In this document: in pieces, positions 22,443 through 33,850 of the stretch
How positions within the stretch are numbered: the stretch's first letter is position 1
Layout: every line of letters starts with the position of its first letter
NCBI GenBank assembly: GCA_963920765.1
Contig: OY987244.1
Location: forward strand, 20,750,358-20,814,357
Source of the DNA: Ulota crispa
Taxonomy: Eukaryota > Streptophyta > Bryopsida > Orthotrichales > Orthotrichaceae
Direction of reading: 5' to 3'
Length of the DNA: 64,000 nucleotides
Translations under genes and position numbers: made by a program
Notes under the pieces: generated by a model
What the model saw: the letters and a program-made list of their open reading frames with translations, nothing else
What the model was told of the DNA's origin: nothing
Databases searched by the model: none

Positions 22443-23068
22443 TTAACCCTTTAAAGACCGTGGTTGATTTAGGAGGTGGGCAAGGCTTTTTTTGGCCGCA
22501 ACTCATGAATGGATATAACCAAAAATGGGTGTAGGGTTTTAGATATCTAACCCTACAGATGCGCTTGGCGCATGGTGCTTTTGTCAGGTAGTGAATTTTG
22601 GGGAGAAATGTAGCTCAATGTGCAATTTTATAATACATCTATGAGGCCATACATGCTAAGATGTAGAGCGTATAGGTGATGTACATCTTTGGAGCATATT
22701 TTGTACGATGAAGTATTTTATGTTGTGAGAGGGGCATGTGGCATTTCTTTCAACGTGATGATGGTTAGCATGGAGATGGGGTCCTTAGGGTTTGCCTCGT
22801 CAAAGCATACAATACTACTTCTTTTGCATTTATGGCCATCTTTTGTGTATTGATTAATGTATTTACGGCCACCCCTAAGTTGCTTTTTTGAGTCTCATTT
22901 CCAAATGCCAACATAGTTTCTTCTAATTCTTGGCCCAATAAATGTGTTTTACTATTTGCTACAATTGTTTCCTTTTGTGCACACCCAAATTCATAACAGA
23001 ATTCCGTCTAGCATTCAAAAAGTACCAAAATCAACCACAAATAGGTTGACCACTCCTTAAAGGGTTAA
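22443..23068. mobile_element. piggyBac-like MITE, subfamily E (626 bp)
   Basis: TTAA at 22443-22446 and 23065-23068, with CCCTTTAAAGACCGTGG and CACTCCTTAAAGGG ends. It resembles 12075-12895 at both ends. Confidence 0.8.
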
Positions 23069-23960
23069 TATTGACTCCAAGCCAACATTTTTGCTAAAAT
23101 CAATAATAGAAAAGTGTAGTTTAAGACAGAATCAAAAAGAAAATAATTAGAAGACTAAGTTTCAAGAAAGTCATGGGCAATTTTGTTACAGTGTTATGTT
23201 TCTTTACACTTCCATTTGTGATTGCGTTTTTAATAATTTTAAACATCACCAATTAGCTCAAATTAGGTTCATAAAAAGCAAACCAACATTCACTTAAAAT
23301 TTATAATTTTTCATCCATCCAGTAGCTTGGATCTAATGGGGGTTTAAAACCAAGAAGGTGAAATGTCACATTATATGGTTTGCAAAAATTCAAGTTCACA
23401 AGGTGGCATGTATTGACTCCCATGGCAACTACAGTTCCTACCAATCTTGTTAGTTGTAACTAGATTTGTGATTTTCTTTGCAACTAGTAATGGAGCATGT
23501 TTATGTAATGTGCCATGCTGTCATTGGATGTAAATATCACATAATAGGAGTTATAGGCATTAAGATCCTTAATCTAGTTTTTTAATGGACACCACAATTA
23601 AATGTTCTTTCTCTAATAATTTCAATTTTGTCTAAATCAATCCTAAATTTATCCAATGTAATTGTTAATGATAATTTCTATTGGAAACATTGTGGATTTC
23701 AATAATAACAAAAGCTGTAATTTTTTTTTTTTTTTGAATTTAAATAAAATATAAAAATGAATGGTTATAATCCCAATGCTATTCCTTTTTATGGTTACTA
23801 TAAAGTGAGCAATCTTTTGTTTCACATAAAAAATAATTACACAAACAAAGAAGCAATGATACATAATTTCTTTCATAATTTCAAAATATTTTGAATGTAA
23901 TGATAAAGATTTTGTAGAAGAAAAGCAAGGACTGCTCCTTGAGTGACTCCTATTATCATA
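23069..23960. other. AT-rich DNA, nothing recognised
   Basis: A short T tract at 23719-23735; otherwise no supported feature. Confidence 0.4.
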
Positions 23961-24403
23961 CTAGTATACATGCACACGCTTAACGCAAATTGGAAATGTA
24001 TGGGTAGTGCAACATTCAAATTTACAAAAAATCAGTATCTCATAAATTAGTTGGTTTAGAATCTAACACTGATGTATTTTACATCAAAATCACCTTCTCA
24101 CAGCTTGTTTAGAATCAAACCCTCATGGACCATCATTGTGGTTATTTTTTGAGACCAAAAAGACCAATTTCCTTTGTTACAATGCTACTCTTTAATACTA
24201 TATTTGGAGGTGCTTGGCGTATTTTTGATTCTCTAGCACATGGTTGGAGGGCACTTGGTGTTTTATATTTGGGGCATGGCTTATTGTTTCAACTTCCACC
24301 AAAAGTTTTAGAAAAGTTTGAAAAAAGACATGGTTGAAGGGCATTTGGTGTTCTATAGCTTGCACGTTCTTTGTTGCTTCAACTTACAAGAAAAAGTTCT
24401 AAA

Positions 24404-25061
24404 TACCATATTAGGTAATCTGGGCAAAAGGGAGGTACTATTTTGTACTCCACCTTAAACTCAAAAAGTTACCTTAACCCATTAACGTTTGGTCGACCAA
24501 TTCCTGGTCAATTTTGACTCTTTTCAGTTTGTAGAGAGCATGTCAAGGAATTTAACGACGTGGCAAAGGGGACGGGTATGGGGAATTGGAAAGTGAAGAG
24601 TTTAGGACAATAACGAGGCCAATATGAGGTGGCATGTGGCTAGAGGGTTGAAAAAACTAAAAGAGTACCGACTAAAAATTAGCCAATAAATGCAAAAGAT
24701 GACCATAATAACTAAAGAGTGAGCATAATTCATGATGCATAACACTAAACCCAGCAAGATACTTCCATCTGTACAATTATATATGTGGTAGACATCTGTA
24801 TTTAATAGTTTTAAAATTTCCCCCAAATGGCCATACAAAGGATTGCCCACCCCCAATTGACCACAAGCAATAATGGGTTAAATCATATTTGAAGGTATCA
24901 GATTCAGTATGAGCCACTAAGATTTTTCCCCTCGCAAATTCCTCCTCTAAGGTGAGGGCACGTGTACCAAAAAAAATGCTGGAGCTCAATTTTAGGTGAT
25001 CACCTAAAACCTTCAGAAGTCCTAAAATGTACCATATTGGCCCAGATTACCTAATATGGTG
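24404..25061. mobile_element. TIR element, family Q copy 1, split
   Basis: The ends TACCATATTAGGTAATCTGG and CCAGATTACCTAATATGGTG are inverted. GTTCTAAA before and TTTCTAGA after (6 of 8 identical) suggest an old 8-bp duplication, as in hAT elements. The related Helitron at 49080 has the uninterrupted site GTTCTAAAAGATTTTAG. Confidence 0.7.
24474..24881. mobile_element. piggyBac-like MITE, subfamily E (408 bp), nested
   Basis: TTAA at both ends; ends CCCATTAACGTTTGG and GCAATAATGGG. Family Q copies at 53512 and 54912 carry a single uninterrupted CCTTAAAC/CTTTAAAC at this point, so it inserted into Q at one TTAA and duplicated it. Confidence 0.85.
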
Positions 25062-25198
25062 TTTCTAGAAGATTCTAGAAAAGAGCGCACTCAAAAAATC
25101 CCTCCCACTTAGTAGTATAGATTGTCCATTGATTATTATAAACACAATTTGGAATTATTATTTATTCATTGGTTGTTACAATTGGTTAGCGGTTGTAA

Positions 25199-25446
25199 CA
25201 CCATATTAGGTAAATTGGGAAAAATAGTACATTTTGGGATTTTCACTATTTCTGTCATTATGTAAAATCTAGCATATTACAAAAAAAAAATGTAATTTTT
25301 TGTACAATATTGAAGTCTCAATTGTCTACAAGAAGTTCAAATAATTTTCAAGTTTGAGCTATAGCTATGCCTACATATATTGTATGCAAGATTAAGGTGG
25401 AGTACAAAATGGTACCTCCATTTTTCCCAATTTACCTAATATGGTG
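25199..25446. mobile_element. TIR element, family Q copy 2 (248 bp)
   Basis: CACCATATTAGGTAAATTGG on the left and its exact complement on the right; the perfect inverted match runs about 26 bp. Flanking 8-mers agree at five positions. Confidence 0.75.
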
Positions 25447-26028
25447 TTTTGTATATAGTGACACTTGCAATAGATATTGTATTGTTGTAATTGTAGAATA
25501 ATTATGCTATATTGATTGCACCATGGGTTTAGTGTTATAAAGTTGAACAATCATTTCTTGTTTCCAAGTCAATTTAATCATATTCTGCTCAGAATCAGTT
25601 GCTACAATAATAATTTCATGCATTCTGTTGCTAACATAAAAATGACTATTGCCAAATTAAATTTACCATCCGCTTTCATAATTATATATATAATTCAGCA
25701 AAAAATATATATTACAAAGAGGCACACTTGGCTATTGCTCAATGAAGGACGAGTGTTTTTTTAAAATGAAAATGACTTTTGACTCTAGATTTGTTAATCT
25801 TAAATAGTTACAATGTTAAGAATTGCCCAAGAGGGGATTCAATGTATTTTTGGTTGCAAAGTGCATTTACACCTACCATTTCTTGTATTAGTTTATGTTC
25901 AGTAACTTCATTTGGAATCATAAAAAAATAAATAAAAATGGTTTGTATGCCTCATAAACAATTATTTAGAATCACAAATGTAAAATAGATTGAAATAAGA
26001 CTTGTGCTATTCTTATAATTGTTAGAAA
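25447..26028. other. AT-rich DNA, nothing recognised
   Basis: No supported feature. Confidence 0.45.
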
Positions 26029-26368
26029 CCACATTAGGAAAAATATGGGGGTCCGTAAGGCCTTTATAAACAAATTTGGCCCTCCAAATATTTTGTTCCC
26101 GATGTGGGGAACCAGCCCTTGCAAAAGGCCAGAAAAATTTAATTAAAGAAATCCGAAAAATCCCAAAAAAAAGTCTTAGAAAAAAATAAGAAACTTTTTT
26201 GGGCTTTTGATTTTATTTTATTTTAGTAAAAAAATTCAAAAAAGTTGAGGTGGCATCAATGATGCCACCTTAGCCTGCACATGATTTTATTGGGAACTGG
26301 GTTCCCATGTTTAGGGACCCCCCAAACTTAGGGCCTTATTGGGGCCCCATATTTTTCCTAATAATGCC
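26029..26368. mobile_element. TIR element, Q-like (340 bp)
   Basis: CCACATTAGGAAAAATATGG faces CCATATTTTTCCTAATAATG. The interior has a second inverted GGGGTCC/GGGCCCC pair. End sequence resembles family Q, but the interior is different. Confidence 0.6.
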
Positions 26369-27910
26369 ATCAAGCAAGTGAGTAATTTAGAATCATAATC
26401 CACATCTTCACCAATCTAAAATTACTCTAAAATCGTACCCAATTAGCCAATCACATTCAAAAAAATCATGTAAGATTTATATCAAAGAGCTCTAGTCTCA
26501 ATATTGATAAAAATATTTCCAATTGAAATTCTATGTTAATGGTAAGATTTTAAAAAAAAAAAAAAATTGTTCTCCTACCTGTAAGCCACTTCTCTTTAGG
26601 TCTTGTTTTTTCTAACTATTGTTCTCTAAATCCATACAAATACATTAGACACACACAAGAGTGGTCAGTTTGAACCAAGAGGTTCACAAGTCTTCTATTT
26701 GATAATTTTGCAAATTATTATTCCTAATTTATATCACAACAAAACACATCTAAAAGCATATGGTAGAGGCCGGTTGTAATTTAGAAATATTTAGCATCAC
26801 TACTTTTATAACTTGACTGCTACTTAGAATGCAACTTTGATTGTTAGTAACAATTACAAAAAGCTTATAAACCTTATAATTACATCAACAATAGCAATCT
26901 ATTGAAAGTTCAAAGTTTATTCAAACTTGCCTAAAATATGTAATTTTCATTGTTTGCCATTTTGAGTGAAAGTCAAATAGTTCCTCATCACTATATTTCT
27001 ATTTTCAACCATGGTTTCTACGCATAGCAATTGACACATAATCATGTTTGCATTGGTTTATAAGAATGTTTGCACGTAGTTTGCTTCAACATGCTAGAGT
27101 TGTAGATTTGTGCGTTAAGACTTGAGGTGGGCATTTTTAGCACGCACTTGAGTGACATACTCTCATTGATTGTTGTAGAACCTCCTACAAAGTAATTGGC
27201 ACAAAAATCAAGCAAAATTGTTTTATTTTATGTTAAAAGTATAAGAGAGCAATTAAGAGCAATTAACTTCTTTCCAATTTAAGTGCAAGAAAATAGTGAT
27301 GGTATAAACAAAATCAGCAACTCATAGAAGGAAAAAAAGAGCAATGATGGCAGTTGTGCAATAAGAAAAAGGAGTCCAGAAAAATGGGAAAATCACTAAT
27401 GCTATTGGGATTCAAATATAAAGAGGCAAAATCATGAGTGCTTAGATGCAACTATTGATGCCACTTCTTGCTTGTGATCTCATTAAAAGAGTCATTGTTG
27501 CAATCTAATTAAATGGGTCCTATAAGTAACAAATGGCTTGCTTGCATGCATTTAGTAGCTAATCTCATTGCTTAAGAGGGAGGTCTTGTTTGCAAAGTTC
27601 AAAAACTTAAAGCTATAACGCCACCTTATTACATGCTAGTTATTATCAAAAAAGTTGTGTTGATAGATTTTATGCAAAGGTTCATTCACTATTTGTTATA
27701 ACATGCGTTATAGTAAATTCTTCTTTGCAATATTAATTGCTTCCAAGGTTGAAAGTCGCAACTGTGCTTATGTGTAAGGCATATTATAAAATTTTCTCAA
27801 ATGTATATAATTTAGTTAAATTGGAATTTGTCAAGTAGATATAGCTAAGAACACAACTTAATTTGAAATGGAATTTCTTCATTCATTTTTTCAGACAATG
27901 ACATCCATTA
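26369..27910. other. AT-rich DNA, nothing recognised
   Basis: A 1.5-kb stretch without a supported gene or repeat; an A tract lies near 26552-26566. Confidence 0.45.
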
Positions 27911-28543
27911 TACAGTTGGGTACAGTAATCTTACGAATATTTTTGCAGTGAACTTCAGTCAATAGTTCAGCAATTTTAGGAAGCCATAACTTCCTCAACA
28001 CTGTCCGTTTTTTAAACCAAAAATTGCATTGGAATCCTATTGAAGGGTACTGCATGATTTGATAAAAATAAATCTGAAATTTTGCAAATGATAAAAAAAA
28101 GTTTGGTTACATTCTATATAGTGTCTACCATCTAGTACTTCCACCTCTTGCTGAAATCACTACTTGAATGATTGGGCATACTTGCAATAAGAGTTTGTAA
28201 TTGCTCCATGGATAACTCATCCCATACGCTTTGAATGATGTGTATCATTTCTTGCTTATTCTTTGGCTGTTGGTGGTGGTATAGCCCAATCAAATTTGAG
28301 CTGTGATTTTGGCAAGAGGTGGAAATACACTATGTAGGAAGTAGCCCAATTTTTTTTATCATTTATAGAATTTCAGATTTTTTTTTGAATATCAAATCAT
28401 ATAGTACTCATTATTAGTATTCCAACACAATTTTTGGTTAAAAAAACAGACAATTTTTGAGGAAGTTATGGCCTTTAGAAGTCTTTAAAATTGGCTGAAG
28501 TTTCACTGTAAAAAAATTCGTCAGATTACTGTACCCGACTGTA
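27911..28543. mobile_element. Tc1/mariner foldback element (633 bp)
   Basis: TA duplication at 27911-27912 and 28542-28543. The ends CAGTTGGGTACAGTAATCT and its near-complement start inverted arms of about 230 bp (to about 28146 and from about 28310). The loop and inner arm keep a piece of transposase on the minus strand, so the class assignment rests on both target site and protein remnant. Confidence 0.9.
28132..28311 (-). pseudogene. Tc1-like transposase, C-terminal remnant
   Basis: The minus strand reads an open stretch of about 60 codons that ends at the stop at 28132-28134. It includes VWDELSMEQLQTLIASMPN, which fits the Tc1 family ending (W..L....IQ.LI.SMP.R....I...G..TKY), and closes with RWKY. 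Just before it, QNHSSNLIGLYHH resembles a degraded QSPDLNPIEHLWHH, the block carrying the last residues of the DDE catalytic motif. In the family this transposase cuts and joins at TA. Here the N-terminal DNA-binding part, the first catalytic residues and a start codon are missing, a short segment after HH appears deleted, and the catalytic block is altered. It is not functional. The identification as Tc1-like is strong for the last 45 residues and moderate for the rest. Confidence 0.75.
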
Positions 28544-29905
28544 CAATGCCATATCCATTGTAATACCTCTAGTAGAAATGGGACGTGTGGCCTTATCGCC
28601 ATGGGATGGATATGCTTGGTAGAGAAACATATGAAAACTTTGAAAAATTATGTGCAAAATTTTGCAAGTTCAAAATGTTGATGGTATAGGTTTTTTTTGA
28701 AGAATTAACGTATTTAATTTATTTACAAAATGTTTGCACTAATCTGATATTGTATAGTAGCAAATACGGAGTGCACAAAAAATGGAAGAACCAACATGAT
28801 TATCTTAACTCTATTGGACTTTGTCCATAAATATATCTGATAAACATATCCATAAGGAAAATTTGTTCATGTAAATGAAAAGAATCTAATGCATATTTGC
28901 CATTGCACATAGATACATATAATTGATGCACATTGTGGTTTTTGTACCTAAATTGCATCTTCGTGTTGATATATATACGAGGTCACATAAATGGCTGAAG
29001 CTGTTGTGCACATGGAAAAAATACAAGATAGAGCAAGAAATACATCGTTATGACGCACATTACTTGCATTTGATACGAAAATGGTGTTTGAAATAAGTAT
29101 TTTGTTGTAGTTCAAATATTTGAGTATACATGATTGAACAAGTTTTAAAACACACATGAAATTATCATGATTTGAATGCATATACACAACTTTTGATAAG
29201 ACAATGATATAACAAACTTATTTATGAATACACAAAGAGTTGCAAGTTAGTTGCATTAGCAATCTTATGAACCCTTTAGATGCCCCATCTAAATCCCTTT
29301 CAAAGTACCCCTATAAAGGTTTTAATTTGTATTCTCAAATATGAAAAATACCTTACAATCTACTTTTCCTAATCCTAAGTTTTGAGTGCAATGATGACTT
29401 AGAGCCTTGGGTTCCAGTGGAAACAAGGTACCCATTCAATCATGATGGTGCACAACACCAAAAAATCATAAAAATTTGTGGCACTATACTTGATTGTATC
29501 AATTGAAGTTTGAATACCATATTAAATCCATGCTTTTGTAGCGCTTAATATCTGTACACAAGGAAGTCATACAATGTTGCCACACTTCACACGCACTCCA
29601 ATGTACCCAAATTAAACTCAATACATTTTAAGAGAGACAAAAATTGAGAGACACTTAGAGGGCTCATAATTTTGCCAATGCTCATTTTTAAATACCTTTT
29701 CAAAAGCTTGCTCAAAGAAGATCTAGCAAAATGAACATGTATTCCAATACATACAAATTACAACCATAGAAGCTCAGTTGCAAATTTGGAAATACCCAAG
29801 TTGGCAAGTGGGTTCATTAGTAATTATCAAAGAGCTGCACAACAAGGTGATTTGAAAACTTCTCCAAGTTGCTAAATGAAACCATCCAAAAATATTTGCA
29901 CCAAT
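28544..29905. other. AT-rich DNA, nothing recognised
   Basis: A 1.36-kb stretch with no supported gene, TIR or tandem repeat. Confidence 0.45.
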
Positions 29906-30816
29906 TTAATCCCTAAAGGACCATGGCCTTTATTCTGTCAAAAGACACTCAAAACTGCCAACTCTATGGCAAAGAGTAAAAAAGTTTGAAAATCAGGCAT
30001 TTTGCATATCTGATCATAGGATCTTGTGCTAAACTACTATAAAAATGTGTCATACAAAACTCAAGAACTTTGACCGCACAGATTGGAAGATATATGTGTT
30101 TAAAGTGTAAAATAAACTTTTTTTGCACCTTGCTTGATTAGATTTTTTAACTTTGAACATTTTTAACTTAAATATTTTGCACCACAATTTGGAATTCTAT
30201 TCTTGCATGGTAAGAAGTTGAGTTGGGAATCTTGGGAATTTAAAAAATATAATAATACTTAATTTTCATTCTTTAAAAAAACATTAGGTAGAAGAAGGTA
30301 TGAGATTGAACAAAAACTTAAATTGCTAAAAAACCTGCAATGGAATTGAAACGCAATAACCCCAATGGCGAGATTGTTCTAGAAAGCAAACTTCACCCTC
30401 TCCAACAAATTTTTTTGAAAAAATGTTAAACTTGCATTCAAAAATGAAGTTTATAAGTTATTTTTTCAAGAAGATGCTTGAGTTGCCCGAAAATCAAGAT
30501 TGTCCATAACTTTCTCATAACTAGTCCAAATGGAATGAATCAAAACTTCAGATGTAGATAAAGATATAATCAGAAGAAAAAAAAAATTAAAATTTTTTTT
30601 TCAAGTTTTTATAAGATTTTTTTTGCTGCCCCTAGTCCCCAAATTTTTGCTTATTTGGGCATAACTTTTGCTCCATGGCATCAATTGGAATAAAAATCAT
30701 ATTCTCCAAAAGCTAATGTGTTTTTCTATTTTCAAAAAATGACAAAATTTAAGAATGTAGATACGTGCCCAAAATCCCATTTATCTCCGTAGGGACAATG
30801 GTCCTTTAGGGGTTAA
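29906..30816. mobile_element. piggyBac-like MITE, subfamily B (911 bp)
   Basis: TTAA at 29906-29909 and 30813-30816, TCCCTAAAGGACCATGG start and GGTCCTTTAGGGG end. It shares most of its length with 19448-20373, 43639-44564 and 49131-50057, including the GGATCTTGTGCTA block 110 bp in. It lies just upstream of the gene 1 island. Confidence 0.88.
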
Positions 30817-31198
30817 TAATAGCAACTACCCCTACAGACCCCTGTACCACCTGGGAAAAGACCTGTCTAGCCTACCAGACTTTGGAAGATCGAGAGAATA
30901 CCTACTAGTGGTGGGATACCGGGCCAGCCGACAAGGCCAGCCCCACCAGTCTCGTCATCACACCACACAGCATCTACACTAATCCTAGAGTTAACTCGAA
31001 TTCAGTGAAAAGGCAGAAACGTCAAGCAAATTGGGTGACTCGACCCGGCATTTCGGCTTTCACGGCACGTGCTGGATGCTTGTTGAAACACAGCAAACCA
31101 ATGCGCCGGGGCACGTTGGGACACTCCTGCCTTCAAATACCTTCTTGAACCGTCAGTCGTGCAGCTCACTATTAGTTGGTTTTTGGTGCATGTATTAG
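30817..31198 (+). promoter_or_regulatory. Upstream region of the VP-repeat protein gene
   Basis: GC rises abruptly right after the TTAA of the preceding element. The region holds no repeat I recognise and precedes the probable transcription start. I infer promoter function from position only. Confidence 0.4.
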
Positions 31199-31204
31199 TA
31201 TAAA
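31199..31204 (+). promoter_or_regulatory. Possible TATA box
   Basis: TATAAA precedes a CT-rich stretch (CTCCTCTCTCCCCTCCG), a common start-site context, by about 5-30 bp. It lies about 80 bp upstream of a good splice donor in the presumed 5' leader. Confidence 0.35.
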
Positions 31205-31281
31205 CTCCTCTCTCCCCTCCGTTATCGCTACGAACCTCTCTGTACGCCGTCCAGCTTCTGTTTCGACTGTTTAGTTTCCAG

Positions 31282-31510
31282 GTAAGGCTTCTCCCAAGTG
31301 GAAGTTCTGGCTTTTTGTGCTCAGATCTTGCAGCAGGTACCTTGACTGTGCTTATTTGATTGGAGGTTGGTAGAGCTTTTGTCTGACGCATTTGGTATCG
31401 ATGACCTGAGCAACGAGTAATAGAATCGGTGTGCAAGAGCTTTGGCAGTTGCGATTGACATCTGCATGGACTTCGTTAAAACTAAGACGTGGTTTTGACT
31501 TTGGCAACAG
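31282..31510 (+). other. Probable intron in the 5' untranslated leader
   Basis: TTTCCAG followed by GTAAGG gives a strong donor at 31282. GACTTTGGCAACAG gives an acceptor ending at 31510, 37 bp before the start codon. Leader introns are common in plants. Not confirmed by transcript data. Confidence 0.5.
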
Positions 31511-31547
31511 GTTGTAATATCCCCAGCGCTGCTAGCTAGCAAAAACG

Positions 31548-33594
31548 ATGGCCACTGTTGGAGAACGAGCTGCCATGGGCGCGACAGAAGCGCGCATGGA
31601 GGGGAAAGGTGTGGTTGGTCAGGGCATCGAAGCCGTCAAGATGGCAGCCACGGGACGTACTGGCGGCACTGGACGTCCACGCACGCGTCTCCCAGGACAC
31701 AACAGGAGTCGCAGTAGCTCGTACAGCAGTGATGACGACGAAGGCATCCGTCGTCATCATCATCGTCGGGGACTCCGTGGCGCCGAGGGCATGCTTGGCG
31801 CCGAGGGCGTCCGAACTGTTGTCAGCAATGAGGGCGAAGCTTACTGCCCCAACCCCAATACAAGGAACATGGTGAGTATCTCTCGCTTCTCCTCAGCGAT
31901 TACCCCTGTATGAATCTTGTGTCGTGCTCTGGGTAATGATCATAAGTTAGAGCATGCCTTAGCTCAGAGGACGGAGACTTGTGTTACGTCTCGAAAACTG
32001 ATTCTTTTAAAATGATTGTAAAATATCACTGACTTTGATGGGGATGCTTCGCTGCTGCTGAACATATCAGAGATTAAGTTTAGAATCGGGTCTGCTTCTT
32101 CCCGTGATGGTCTTAAGTTGATGTGCTTTGGTTTTGAGGAGTTGGAGACGTGTGTTGGTATGCTGAACGTGGAACCATTTCATTGCAGCCGAAGGAGTAT
32201 GAGACCAGGGTACAGGTTATCCAGCGTTACCCTGAGATGCGCACAGTCGAGAAGACTGATTATGTGAAGGAAATTGTTAATGAAGAGCGAATGATTATTG
32301 TGCCGAAGACGAGAGTTGTAATGGACGAAGTGCAGCACGTTGACCGAGTTCCCATTATCAGGGACGTGCCGAAGGCGAGAATTGAGATCGTGCACAGGTA
32401 ACCTACCCCATATCCATTCGCTTCAGGCGAATATGAGTGATGGACCTTGCCTCCTGGAATTACGGAGCTTGGTGCCATCGGGAAAAGCACGTATGGGTTT
32501 AATATATTGTTTTTACCTATAAATATTATTAAATAAATATGATTCTTAAAGCATGATTGGTTACGATTGAACGTATACAAATATTCCAGGCCAGATGTAC
32601 TCTACTTTCACATATTTCGAGTCTGAAACCTGCGATAAAGCACTTCAAAACACGCTTCCAAGTGTTGCAGCTGCCTATTTTCTTATTCTGTCCAATGCGT
32701 TGCTCTACAGTGTACACTAGTATTAACGCTTGGGATTTCATGACTGCAGAGTTGTGCCGGAAGAGCGCGAGGTTACGGATATGGTGCCCGTCATTGAATA
32801 TGTTGACACCCCGAGAATCGAGAGGGTCCCCCGAGTTATTGTTGAAGACATCGAAGAACGAATTAGAGTGCCTGTTGTAAGGGAGGTGCCAGTTACTCGC
32901 ATGGTTGAGGTGCCTACCGGAAAGTACGTATCAAAGAAATTCTGCCTTCCTGTGTCTCTTCCTGTTTTCTACAGTATTAACGGAAACCAAATCCACAAAC
33001 GATCTTAAAAGTTTTAAACGGGTAACAAGGGGATTTACAGCATTTTAAAATTGGTCATGTTGCTTTGTAATATTGAGGTATGTAAGTTGATAGGAATAAT
33101 GAATGCTCATGGAAGAGAATTGTTGCATTGTTTGCAGCTACTGCGAGGCTCCAGCAGGCGAATTTGTCAACCCCTCTCACTTCAACCTACTCGGCCATAA
33201 GCACGGCAATAAAACCGGAGGCATTCTGAACAGGTCAATCAGCTCTTCCTCGTCTGATGCGGAACAGGGCGTGCTTAACACGTCCGGCACTCACGGTCAT
33301 CACCATAACCCGCTTGACACCTCTACCGGAACGACCAACGTGCAGGGTGCTGGTCTATCTGGTACAGGTGTTCAGGAAACAGGCTTTCCTGGACAGCAGC
33401 AGTACAGCCCTGTCGACACAACGTCTGGTACAACCGGCGTTACCGGTACTGGTCTTCCTGGTCATCAGCACACGAACTCATTTGACGGCACCGGCGCACC
33501 GAACACCGGTTTTGTGAATTCCACCTCCACGTCCAACCCATCAACTCCGAGGCAGAAGAGGCCAGGCCTGCTCGGAAAGATTCTCCACCACTAG
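31548..33594 (+). CDS. Val-Pro charged-repeat protein, alveolin/articulin-like (4 exons)
   Basis: Exons 31548-31871, 32189-32397, 32750-32923 and 33138-33594 join in frame (1,164 bp, 387 residues). All three introns (317, 352 and 214 bp) are GT-AG with TGCAG acceptors; the coding phase is carried across as AG+A and AA+C. The start ATG has A at -3 and G at +4. Residues 1-108 are basic and Ser-rich with a His cluster (RRHHHRR). Residues 109-236 are a charged repeat with nine Val-Pro pairs (IIVPK, DRVPIIRDVP, ERVPRV, IRVPVVREVP, VEVPTG), resembling the charged VP repeats of alveolins and articulins, which form membrane-associated filament sheets. Residues 237-387 are Gly/Thr/Ser-rich with two loose repeats (PLDTSTGTT, PVDTTSGTT) and end KRPGLLGKILHH. 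No signal peptide or membrane segment is seen. A cytoskeletal or stress-related role is a guess; the gene model itself is well supported. Confidence 0.8.
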
Positions 33595-33827
33595 TTTTAA
33601 ATTCCAATGATTTGCCGTGAGCGGATATTGCCAATCTCTTTGTGTAACATGGTCTACAACAATCGGTCTAATAATGTTTGAGTGATAATTTTCATTAAGC
33701 AGTTTTTTAGGTTACTGCCGGTTGTCAGTATATAGCCAAGCTAATAGGTTGAATTATGTGTTTTGTTCACCTCTGTACATTGGCTCATTACATTGTCAGT
33801 GATTTTTGTATACAATTTCTGAGGTGT

Positions 33828-33833
33828 AATAAA
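33828..33833 (+). terminator. Polyadenylation signal of the VP-repeat gene
   Basis: AATAAA, overlapping TGTAA, lies 234 bp after the stop codon. TG-rich sequence (CTTCTTGTTC) follows. Confidence 0.6.
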
Positions 33834-33850
33834 GTCGTCACTTCTTGTTC

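Larger units (their letters stand above)
23961..25121 (-). mobile_element. Helitron-like element H6 with two-deep nesting
   Basis: On the minus strand it begins A-TCTATACTACTAAGTGGG (from 25121) and ends ATGTATACTAG-T (23961-23964). It is related to the element at 48734-50066 along both flanks (AATATCTCACAAAT-type and GTTACAATGCTACTCTTT blocks). It contains a TIR element at 24404-25061, which itself contains a piggyBac-like MITE. Confidence 0.6.

Noticed and set aside
23649-23876. Poly-Lys frame on the minus strand
   Set aside because: Produced by a T tract; no coding signal.
31002-31763. Minus-strand frames opposite the first exon of the VP-repeat gene
   Set aside because: They lack splice context and oppose a well-supported spliced gene; GC-rich antisense shadow.
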